From an uncultured Eubacteriales bacterium (lineage in GTDB: Bacteria > Bacillota > Clostridia > Christensenellales > Aristaeellaceae): a stretch of 50,361 nt of DNA. The stretch covers positions 1 through 50,361 of the forward strand of contig CACYGY010000011.1 of NCBI GenBank assembly GCA_902774025.1. Reading direction: 5' to 3'. Shown piece after piece: positions 37,701 through 42,362 of this stretch. Every line of letters starts with the position of its first letter. The stretch's first letter is position 1. The notes beneath the pieces are model-generated. The model did no database searches. It worked only from the letters and a program-made list of their open reading frames with translations, and was not told the DNA's origin. The position numbers were made by a program, and so were the translations under genes.

Positions 37701-37730
37701 CTCTGCCTGTTCAAGAAATCTGCGAATCAT
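25740..37730 (-). CDS. Four-module nonribosomal peptide synthetase ending in a reductase domain
   Basis: 3996 residues: A1-T1-C1-A2-T2-C2-A3-T3-C3-A4-T4-R. Phosphopantetheine Ser residues are 507, 1513, 2522 and 3536. Condensation HHxxxDG motifs at 677, 1683 and 2706 are all intact. Adenylation cores lie near 135, 1129, 2141 and 3163. The terminal thioester reductase (~3610-3985) has GGTGYLGSH (~3630) and Tyr3789/Lys3793 of YxxxK, so release as an aldehyde or alcohol using NAD(P)H is expected. The protein starts directly with an adenylation domain, a loading module, and A1 has no Asp at the usual anchoring position while A2-A4 do. No epimerase or methyltransferase domain is seen. The predicted product is a four-unit chain with a possibly non-amino-acid starter. 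It overlaps the transporter gene upstream by four bases. Confidence 0.96.
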   Translation of the reverse strand: MIRRFLEQAEKSSQKTALRDPASGQERTYGELNASARALCAKLKAEGFGIGDAAMITASRGIGFVEAILGVLMAGGIYVPLSSHYPRERLNFIREDSGAKLVLDDAWITEARKCDPLTEIADSAPSDPALIAYTSGSTGRPKGILHDHQSLTDALDRFFSFSRLQSEDVYAINGPFYFIVHIVDVFGPLTTGMTACIVPEPLRGDPEGLADFIDLQGVTGVFIPPKVLRFFHKKGSSLRFVLTGSERLAGIAPDGFRLVNAYGMTETAGIVTAMDVDHAWENTPLGRSLENTHLYLLDEEGNPCDEGEICISGHFARGYLNLPEHTSEVFTPNPFRDQDGCDTLLHTGDLGRMENGNLLYVNRRDWMLKINGQRVEPGEIEAGIRALPGIKDAAVRDFTDAFGDVYLSAYYLSDAERSEAEFRNLLSLHFPAYMIPAYYVRLDRFPVNANGKLDRFALPDPRMRDEQGGDVRFENEGQKIIFKALAAIVGHGRYDLSTPFEEAGLNSIGSIRMTQALSDAFGVPVSLSDLHAHPNIRDLEACLSARTPSENEERRITYPLTRTQMGILAECLSEPDSTEYNIPLLLKLSPRVDIPSLRHAVEQALSAHPFLFTRLAPDAEGHWMAKRQDEESPLVEIVEADALPDDLLRPFHLLNEALYRVRIFVTPSGNYLFMDIHHILADGTSMVILTQDINAACAGKEPERETYTGFEAALEEERRRGTERLDEDRAYYRELLSGADVLSLPTGDRSAEKTSGRIHLESALDISAIREFCQQNHVTENAFFNAVFAFVLSRFTFSEDVLYTTIFSGRNDSRLSRSTAMLVRTLPVSLHVRGSLAVVDLIRETGRQLMASMSHDLYSFAEISQEFDLRSDLMLAYQGDTFRFDRIGGESAQQIPLSIQAQRPLSMDIFVRGLRTDFEMEFDAGRYSHAFMRALADCVEKTASEFLEKTYVRDVSMVSDAALSDLRRFNDTDEPVDMKGVHHLFEDMVRQHPDQTALIAAGTRLTYAQLDEMANRIADALTRRGLKMGETVGMLLPRTVHAVAAEYGILKAGGAFLPMLPDYPRDRVDYCMTDSGSRFLITAESVNLELSSKAYPVLTVEDLLREGEPVTPPLSVSPGQTAYCIYTSGSTGRPKGVKITHGNLCNFLTTGEKNEECRHYVSYGRVALAIASLSFDYSLMEIHLPLCHGLTLCLATEEEIQNPLLLARLMEENQVDIMAATPSFMSGLMEIPEAVRAMRGLKMVDLGAEAFPPALFGKVRQASPEAVIVNGYGPTETTIGCISKRMESAENITIGRPAANVKAWVCDPCGNILPPLVKGELVIGGLGVGEGYVNLPEKTAEVFITLEGGRAYRTGDIVRLNHDLELEFFGRQDNQIKLRGLRIELDEIENVMNTFPDITRSVVLLQKPAEGDAFLCGYFTARTRVDTADLKAHLAGRLARYMIPAAFLQLEAFPMTASGKVDRKALPMPERAEENFTPPENETQKRIFDLAASVMGHTSFGVDSDLYESGLSSLGAIRLNVLLSRAFDRPLSIRDLRDHPTVSGLAGILCADSAQETIEILPDYPLSRTQTGILAETLAHPDTVIYNTPSLIRLPEEVEVDRLQRALEMTLQAHPCLNASLYASDSGEYRFRRQDDAAPVVEILHVPQLPEPLVKPFDLLRDRLYRARIYITPEDRYLFLEFHHIVYDGTSDAIFMEDLNRAYEGQVPEKETYTGFEAALEEEKLLKTEAFTRAKTYFDTLLGSADFDMLPDGDILRADAAVSSAVLDRPSGLSPEKIRDFCRDTGVTENAFFNAAFAFVLSRFCGRKEALYTTVYNGRNDSRLERAVTMLVRTFPVLLTLDGEQAVADLVRDAGRQLSQSMSHDLYAFSEIARDYHISPDVLFVWQGRADEEVEIGGYGARLIPLELDEAKAPLQLEVFETGGAYRYHCEYHAGRFSESFIRAFTDCLDQAASEMLFRSRLMDVLLMTPESQAHMDSLNRTDMPCPLTDIVSLFRRAALENPGEPAVIFRDEVLTYAQTDELSDRIAAFLRDRGIGREKVVSVLISRSSFMATASLGVLKAGAAYQPLDPSYPGERLNFMVRDAGCSLLIAEESLLDRVSEYQGPVLLTRDIPGLPQAPALPDHPAPEDALILLYSSGTTGQPKGVILEHHNLVNFCTWYRQFYHLTPRSRVAAYASYGFDACMMDLYPALTTGAAVVIIPEEERLDFDAILRRFEKEHVTHCFMTTQVGRQFAEFCTGGELQYLSVGGEKLAPFHVDRPFAFYNAYGPTECTIFTTAFEVDRLYTRVPIGRPLGNYRLYVADEHLHRLPPFVPGELVVAGNGVGRGYLNRPELTAKAFIPNPFSRDEGYSHAYRTGDIVRLLPDGTIDFIGRNDGQVKIRGFRIETTEVEAVIREFPGVRDATVQAFDNPDGSGKYLCAYVVSAGDTLDIQALNAFILSRKPPYMVPAVTMTIDAIPLNQNQKVNRKALPVPEMKARKEENAPAAPLNVLEEEIRSIAAEILGTGDFGITDLFGNLGLTSITGIRLAAKILRRFGVQTNARELVSAGSIQSVENEILTSLLNRKAEGGEEPEKTAEKPQSCRLTFSQQGVYAECQAHPDTVRYNVPFALTFPEGTTTEQLDAALRKVVHAHPSILCRFVPDREGEIIQEQIPDFRLEIPVLDLSPEETEAHILQFPRPFDLAAGPACRFEILNASRPTLLLDMHHLVSDGASMDLFLDQLCQALDGAEPEKESYSCYDYAAEERILPETEAFFADRMAEMEDATQLLPDVYEDRPHREEQVSAPTDIAAVKAFARKLGITPSAVYLAAAFLTFGRYVCEDTVAIATISNGRSNLKISNTMGMFVNTLPLVTQLRHEEPVRDYLLRIARLFSDTIANEHYPFARIASKYDFHPALSLTYQIGVLNTYRTKAGEVETRSLELDLPKLPAGVYIEGTEESAVIRVAYDGALYSQAMMRGLAESVENAVRGLMTRETLSDISITGEETWKKLDAFNAPWDLDYDRNDTVVTAFRRNAKAHPDKVAAVFRDRTYTYRELDELTDRLAAKLYRRSCEVTGRTDLAEQVVSILISRNENVFILPLAAIKAGLAYEPLDPGYPAERLNFMVRDANACLLLAQADLAERLDAYTGPVLTVEELYAMEDVPLTCPGPAPEDLFIMLYTSGSTGTPKGCQIEHRNLVAFAHGIRHSFCTENDRTGAYASFGFDVNMEDVFCTLVNGGTVCLIPEEIRMDLGALAAYFDQAGVTALLLTTQVGVQFIQNYPQLKTLRLLIMGGEKLPAVDPSRLSYTIANGYGPTENCCGVSLFPIRTWEPNVPIGKPLATIHGYILDKTGHRLPAGAAGEYCLSGPQVTRGYLNRPDKTAEAYGPCPFNEFRMYHTGDIVRYRENGDVEFVGRRDGQVKIRGFRVETKEVETVIRGFEGIEDVTVQACDYEGGGKYLAAYVVSPAPVDMNRLRAFIREQKPAYMVPAAIMQIEKIPLTVNQKVDRKALPAPNLQKAAYRAPEGREEEDFCAIFGSILGIDRVSAETDFFEAGGSSILAMKVVIAAEKAGYSLVYNDVFKYTTPRDLARFVGASPAETSPAPESEESSVLPETGRDGYDYSRIHALLAGNTLEAFLKGACQPLGDVLLLGGTGYLGSHVLRELVLHGEGRLFCLVRSGRGESGGERLRNALRKYFGDDFLPLMDQRVTVLEGDATDASALTAFKAPSPGMTVINCAASVKHFAKGNEIERANVDSVRNLAAWCEANEARLVHISTGSVIGSRSGSLPPANYRLDEHRLYAGQEIDNNQYVHSKFMAERHIYEEILDHGLRAKVLRVGNLAPREEDGEFQLNYTTNNHMNSLRALAILGVIGYDALNAPMEYSPIDCVAKAVLALATTPEACVCFMPMNPHRPLMQDVIREINGVGHPIRGAENEEFSRALQEALGDDRKNASVGCLIAYESNDDSQEIGLEGIDHTYTVGILERLSFTWPETGSAYIHRFLDRLEQKDFFGRNESC

Positions 37731-39523
37731 ACCCTGTCTCCTTTCGGCAGCGGAAATGCAATGGTGGTCTGGTTCAGCGCCAGCACAAGGCTGTATTCGA
37801 TCCTTCCCGCGAGGCGGCGGATCACCATGATCCCGTCTCCACGGGGGTCTTCGGTTTCCTCAGGGGTGTACTCCATGGGATTGAAGGGCATGCCGTTGTC
37901 CCGGAGGACCAGGAGCAGCTCGTCTCCGCCTTCCAGGACCCGCACATCCATATTGACCTTTTTCGGGTTCACCTCAGCCAGGTGGACCGCCGTTTCCTCC
38001 AGCACAATGCCCGTCTTCGTGGCAGGGAGCTCATCAATGCCCTTTTCCCTGAGGATGCTCACCACCTCCGCGGAAATGCCCGCCGCGTCCTCCCGTGTGG
38101 CCCGGAGGGAGGCGTCATACAGCAGTTCGCTTCCGCTTTTTTCGATGAGGAAGAAGTCCGTCAGGGTTCCCCCGGATTTTCTGCACACGTGCCTTGTGTA
38201 GATCCAGACGGTGAAAAGAGCGATGATCTCGGCCGCGCTCAGGCCCAGCCAGATCCCTGTCAGCCCGAAGAGGAGGGAGAGAAGCCACACGGCGGGCACT
38301 ACCGCCAGAAGGCCCTCGGTGAAGGAGAGGACGGAGGCTGCGGTGGTCCGGGCAACGGTGGTGTAGTAGTAGATCATCAGGAAGGTCAGGCCCGTACCGA
38401 TGAGGGAGACGGAATAGAGACGCACGTCATTGAGCGCCCGGAGTCCCAGCTCCTGGGGAACGCCCGCCACGGCGAAGATGGCCTGGGGAAAGATCATGGC
38501 AAACAGCACGGCGAAACCGATAATGGCCAGGAGAAGACAGATCACCCGGCGCATCAGCATGCGGATGGCGGCGTAGTCCTTTTCCCCGTAGAGCACGCCC
38601 ACCAGGGGAAGCACGGCCATATTGATGCCTCCGGAGAACATGGAAAGCAGAGTCAGGTACTGAAGGCAGGCGGCCAGGATCTGGGCTCCGTCGGCACCGC
38701 CCACATTCCCGGTGATCCAGATCAGGAACCACATCTTGCCCGCCACCAGAGCATAGCCGGAGGCGGTCCCCACACCGGCCCGGGCGATTTTCCACATGTC
38801 GGAAAGCAGTTTCCTGAATCCGGAGGGGAGGACGTGCAGGAGACGGAAGGTTCTGTGGGGGGAGCGGAAATAGCGCAGGAGCATGAAGGCAAGACCCGCC
38901 ACGTCACTGATCACCGTCGCCAGAGCGGCGCCGCCGATCCCCAGATGGAAAAGGCGGATGAAGACAAAGTCCAGAATCACATTGGTCACCTGCTGGATCA
39001 GGATGGCCACTGTGGCCAGCTTCTCCATTCCGTCGGCGCACACCAGGTCCGCCAGAAGCATCAGAAGGGCACAGAAGGGAAAACGCCACAGAAGGACCCG
39101 CAGGTACTGGTGGACGCCGTCCCACAGATCGGGTACGGGGGTCAGCAGGCGGGAGACGCCTGCGGAGGTGGGCAGAAGCACCGCCGTCAGAAGAAGGCCG
39201 AAGAGGATGGCGGTGTCAAAGACCACGCTGAAGATCCGGTTGGCCTCATCCCGTCTGCCGTTTCCCGCAGCCACGGCGATCTGTCCCACCGCCCCGGTGG
39301 AGATGAGAACGGTCAGGGCGCCGGCCAGCTGCGAGAGGGGCTGGCAGGCCGTGGCGCTTGTCATGGCCACTCCGTCGATGAGCTGGGCCATGAGAATGGT
39401 GTCCACCCATACGCCCATCTGCGTGGCCATGGCGGAGAGCAGTGCCGGGATAAAAAAGGCCCGGAACCTTTTGCTGACCAGTTCACCGGATTTTGTATAG
39501 CGTGTGATTCTGACTGCTTCCAT
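37727..39523 (-). CDS. MATE-family transporter fused to an HATPase (anti-sigma-like) domain
   Basis: 598 residues. Residues ~15-445 form a 12-segment MATE/MOP transporter of the type that exports drugs and peptides using cation gradients. Residues ~460-598 form a GHKL ATPase-like domain related to SpoIIAB/RsbW anti-sigma kinases: LRDNGMPFNPMEY (~547) is the G1 box and GDGIMVIRR (~566) the G2 box. The N-box reads LEETAVHLAE (~511), so the usual magnesium-binding Asn (ExxxN) is replaced by His or Val and activity may be altered. The gene has GGAGG ahead of its ATG and overlaps the large synthetase. It probably exports the peptide product, with the cytoplasmic domain linking export to the STAS/SpoIIE pair in the same operon. 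The fusion is rare in my knowledge. Confidence 0.88.
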   Translation of the reverse strand: MEAVRITRYTKSGELVSKRFRAFFIPALLSAMATQMGVWVDTILMAQLIDGVAMTSATACQPLSQLAGALTVLISTGAVGQIAVAAGNGRRDEANRIFSVVFDTAILFGLLLTAVLLPTSAGVSRLLTPVPDLWDGVHQYLRVLLWRFPFCALLMLLADLVCADGMEKLATVAILIQQVTNVILDFVFIRLFHLGIGGAALATVISDVAGLAFMLLRYFRSPHRTFRLLHVLPSGFRKLLSDMWKIARAGVGTASGYALVAGKMWFLIWITGNVGGADGAQILAACLQYLTLLSMFSGGINMAVLPLVGVLYGEKDYAAIRMLMRRVICLLLAIIGFAVLFAMIFPQAIFAVAGVPQELGLRALNDVRLYSVSLIGTGLTFLMIYYYTTVARTTAASVLSFTEGLLAVVPAVWLLSLLFGLTGIWLGLSAAEIIALFTVWIYTRHVCRKSGGTLTDFFLIEKSGSELLYDASLRATREDAAGISAEVVSILREKGIDELPATKTGIVLEETAVHLAEVNPKKVNMDVRVLEGGDELLLVLRDNGMPFNPMEYTPEETEDPRGDGIMVIRRLAGRIEYSLVLALNQTTIAFPLPKGDRV

Positions 39524-39571
39524 ATGGAGTCCTCCTGCCTTTTCCGGGTTTGATCTATTCCATGGGGGACG

Positions 39572-41515
39572 TTAAAGGGAGAAGCTCAGAGTGAGCTCGT
39601 TCTTCCCCTGTCTGCGGAGGTAGTGCATGGCGGAGGTGACCTGCCGCATCAGTCCCAGTCCCATGCCGCCGCTGTCCAGCTCATCCGGTTCCTTCTTCAC
39701 GCTCGGGGCGAGTGTGGGATCAAAGGGAATTCCGTTGTCGGAAAAGGATACGCGCAGGACGTCCCCTTCTCTTTTGCAGGAGAAGGACAGCTCCGTGGCA
39801 TGAGAATAATGTGTGATGTTGGACAGGGCCTCATCGCAGGCCAGGAGAGCCCTTCGGACCTGAGGCGTATCGCCGCACAGGGCGCAAACCGCCTCCCTGA
39901 CGGTGTCAAAGGAGGAAAGTGCCACGGGAATGGCCTGTGTGCTGTCTTCCTCCCTTACCCGGAGCAGGGCCAGGATGGCCATGTCATCGAAGGGTTCGCC
40001 TCCGCCGCGGAAGGAAGAGACCGCCTCCCGGACACGGGTGAGCATGTCCCCGGCGGACCGGGGGCCGTCAGTCTTCAACGTTTCCAGAAGCCTCTGTGTC
40101 CCGAAGAATTCCTTCCGGGGGCTGACCGCCTCCGTCACCCCGTCCGTATAGAGCAGGATGCCCTCGGAAGGACCCAGACGGAACGTGATGTCCTCCAGCT
40201 TCTCATGCCGGTACAGCCCCAGGGCGATGCCGGGAGGGGGCGTGAGAAGGGCGGGGGAAGCGCTCAGCAGAACAGGCGGGTTATGCCCGGCATTGGCACA
40301 GACGACCTCGCCCGTGGGGATGTCCATCACCGCCGCGAAGGCGGTGGCGAACAGGCCTTCCGGATTCTGGCCGCACAGCTCATCATTCGTCTGCTCCAGG
40401 GAGGCGGCGGGACTGAGCCCCGCCATCAGCCTTTCCCGGATCACGGTCTTGGCCATGGCCATGAAGATCGCGGCGGAAACGCCCTTTCCGGACACGTCCC
40501 CCATGACAAGGTACACGCGCTCCCCCTGCCGGAACACGTCGTAGAAGTCGCCCCCCACTGCCCTGGCAGGGCAGCTCATGGCGCGGACCTGGAATCCTTC
40601 TCCCTCCAGGTTCGTTTCCTGAGGGACCAGGCCATACTGAATGCGGCGTGCCACATCCAGCTGCACATCGTTTTCCAGCTTGTCCCTCGTCAGGGCCTCT
40701 ATGCTGTTGACATAGGCGCGGATATCCGTGGTCATCTTCGCATAGGATGCGGCAATGCCTCCGATCTCATCCCGGAACCGGATGGGAAGCGGCCCGGGGT
40801 TCCGGCTTCCGTCACCGGCAAAGCGGTTCATGCTCTCGGAGATCAGCTGGATGGGACGGATGATCCGATGCCTGACCAGGATCAGAAGGATTACCAGTCC
40901 CAGCAGAAGAGCCAGTCCGATGGGGATGATATTCCACAGAAAGCTTTTCAGAACAGCCTGTTCCTGCATTCTGGCGCTGATATCGATGGCGATCATGTAA
41001 TCAAGACCACTGTGGGAGTCCCGGGTGGTCATGATCCAGGTGGTACTGGGGCCGTTCCGGGCGGAGCCGTACACGAACGGTTCTCCCTGAACCCACTTTT
41101 CCTCTACCGCCAGCAGCGGAGACTCCAGGGTGGAGCCCGCGGGCAGGTTTTTTCTCCATTCCGCGTCCGTTTCGGGATCGGCAGCAACGGAAAAGATCAG
41201 GTTCCGGACCTGGGTCCGGGGATCGAGGCTGTAGACCAGAATGCTGTCTGTATGAAAAAGATAGGCCAGGGACCAGAGGCTTGCCCGGGTCAGGTTGTAC
41301 AGCTCACCGTCCGGCTCGGAAAGAAGGTCATTGAAATCAATTTCCTCCAGCAGCATGTGCGTCACGCTGGCGCATCTCTTCACTTCTTCCTCTGCCCTGT
41401 CCGTGACGCCGCGCAGGTTTTCCAGATAGTTTGCCACCGCGGAGATGGCAAGTGAAAAAAAGAAAATGCCCGTAAAGCACAGGATGATCCATCGCCTGAT
41501 CGAATGCTTTTTCAT
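39572..41515 (-). CDS. Membrane SpoIIE-type PP2C phosphatase with C-terminal HATPase domain
   Basis: 647 residues. Membrane segment 1 (~9-27), an extracytoplasmic sensor region (~28-190), segment 2 (~193-213) and HAMP (~214-270). The PP2C/SpoIIE phosphatase (~285-505) has metal-binding motifs VGGDFYDVF (~322), MGDVSGKGVSAA, NAGHNPP, LLYTDGVTEA and FDDMAIL all present. A GHKL ATPase (~520-647) has N-box ACDEALSNITHY (~562, Asn present), G1 DNGIPFDP (~595) and G2 GGMGLGL. In RsbU/RsbW-type partner switches the phosphatase activates a STAS antagonist and the kinase inactivates it; here both activities are on one sensor polypeptide. It has AAGGAG ahead of the ATG and follows the STAS gene by 45 bases. 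The signal sensed is unknown. Confidence 0.92.
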   Translation of the reverse strand: MKKHSIRRWIILCFTGIFFFSLAISAVANYLENLRGVTDRAEEEVKRCASVTHMLLEEIDFNDLLSEPDGELYNLTRASLWSLAYLFHTDSILVYSLDPRTQVRNLIFSVAADPETDAEWRKNLPAGSTLESPLLAVEEKWVQGEPFVYGSARNGPSTTWIMTTRDSHSGLDYMIAIDISARMQEQAVLKSFLWNIIPIGLALLLGLVILLILVRHRIIRPIQLISESMNRFAGDGSRNPGPLPIRFRDEIGGIAASYAKMTTDIRAYVNSIEALTRDKLENDVQLDVARRIQYGLVPQETNLEGEGFQVRAMSCPARAVGGDFYDVFRQGERVYLVMGDVSGKGVSAAIFMAMAKTVIRERLMAGLSPAASLEQTNDELCGQNPEGLFATAFAAVMDIPTGEVVCANAGHNPPVLLSASPALLTPPPGIALGLYRHEKLEDITFRLGPSEGILLYTDGVTEAVSPRKEFFGTQRLLETLKTDGPRSAGDMLTRVREAVSSFRGGGEPFDDMAILALLRVREEDSTQAIPVALSSFDTVREAVCALCGDTPQVRRALLACDEALSNITHYSHATELSFSCKREGDVLRVSFSDNGIPFDPTLAPSVKKEPDELDSGGMGLGLMRQVTSAMHYLRRQGKNELTLSFSL

Positions 41516-41560
41516 GCGGTGTTCTTCTCCTTGTCAACAGCGCCCCCGGACACGGAGGGA

Positions 41561-41854
41561 TTACGGCTCGATATTCAGTTTCCTGTCCAGTCCTGTCATG
41601 CGCAGAACATCCATGATTTCCGCGGAGACATGCTTCAGGGTCAGCGCTCCGTTCATTCGTTTATGGGTGGCCACAAGCTGGCGGATTCCGGCGGAGGAGG
41701 TATATTCCAGCCCGGTCATGTCCAGCACCAGGCTCCCGGGATGTGGATCGAGTTCATCCAGAGCAGCGGCCAGCAGCGGCGCGTTCTGTGTATCCATCCA
41801 TCCCTTCAGGATCAGCTCCACACTGTTTCCGTCGGTTTTCTTTTCAATGGTCAT
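41561..41854 (-). CDS. STAS-domain anti-sigma-factor antagonist
   Basis: 97 residues, a single STAS domain of SpoIIAA/RsbV type. The conserved strand-turn-helix DMTGLEYTSSAGIRQLV (residues 45-61) contains Ser54, which aligns with the phosphorylated Ser58 of SpoIIAA. It should therefore be a substrate of an HATPase kinase and of the SpoIIE phosphatase encoded next. It is the first gene after the promoter at 41967-41995, with AAAGGAG ahead of its ATG. No sigma factor is encoded nearby, so the final target of the switch is unknown; it could be the transporter, a synthetase or an unlinked sigma factor. Confidence 0.9.
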   Translation of the reverse strand: MTIEKKTDGNSVELILKGWMDTQNAPLLAAALDELDPHPGSLVLDMTGLEYTSSAGIRQLVATHKRMNGALTLKHVSAEIMDVLRMTGLDRKLNIEP

Positions 41855-41966
41855 CCTGATTCGCTCCTTTGTTCTGAGAATTGTCCCGTCTGAATCCCGC
41901 TTCCGCTGTGACAGTGCCGGAAGAAGTGTCTGAGTCCTTCAGCAGTATATGGTTTCTGTGTGAAGG

Positions 41967-41995
41967 ATGGTAAAGCGAAAGTGAAAACATGTCAA
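41967..41995 (-). promoter_or_regulatory. Promoter of the STAS-SpoIIE-MATE-NRPS operon
   Basis: On the - strand TTGACA (41995-41990, perfect -35), a 17-base spacer and TACCAT (41972-41967, four of six), about 110 bases upstream of the STAS gene. It looks like a housekeeping sigma-A promoter. I saw no sigma-B or sigma-F type element, although the operon encodes sigma-factor-type regulators. Confidence 0.65.
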
Positions 41996-42247
41996 GTCTG
42001 CAGGAATGTGCGGAACGAAGCGGAGAAGGTTCGGAAAGAGAGGAAAAGGCGCATATTTCTTCAGCCACGGGCAAAGGATCATGCGCAGTCCATGGGCGGT
42101 ATCACGCTTGTCAGGGGCGGAAGCAGCCCATCGGTCAGAAGGAACACGCCGCACGCTCATACCTGTGTGTCTGAAAGCATTTCCGGGCAGGGAGAAAAGG
42201 GTGCAAGAAATGTGCGGGGGTGACCGGAAGAATATCGGTTTTCGCGG

Positions 42248-42276
42248 TTGCCTTTTTCAGGGGTTTCCGCTATTCT
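42248..42276 (+). promoter_or_regulatory. Candidate promoter of the transposase-like gene
   Basis: TTGCCT, a 17-base spacer, then TATTCT, about 85 bases upstream of the start codon at 42363. Both hexamers match four of six consensus positions. Confidence 0.4.
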
Positions 42277-42362
42277 GTCATCATGTCTGAGAATATGGCG
42301 GAAACGCCGCCGGTCGGTCTGAAAGAAAAGGCCAGGATCATCCTGTCCGGAAGGAGAAACAA

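Larger units (their letters stand above)
41855..42362. other. Divergent intergenic region between the NRPS operon and a transposase-like gene
   Basis: About 500 bases. It holds the NRPS operon promoter (41967-41995, - strand) and a candidate promoter for the + strand gene (42248-42276). Short overlapping frames on both strands lack support. No tRNA, riboswitch or long repeat was recognised. Confidence 0.55.
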
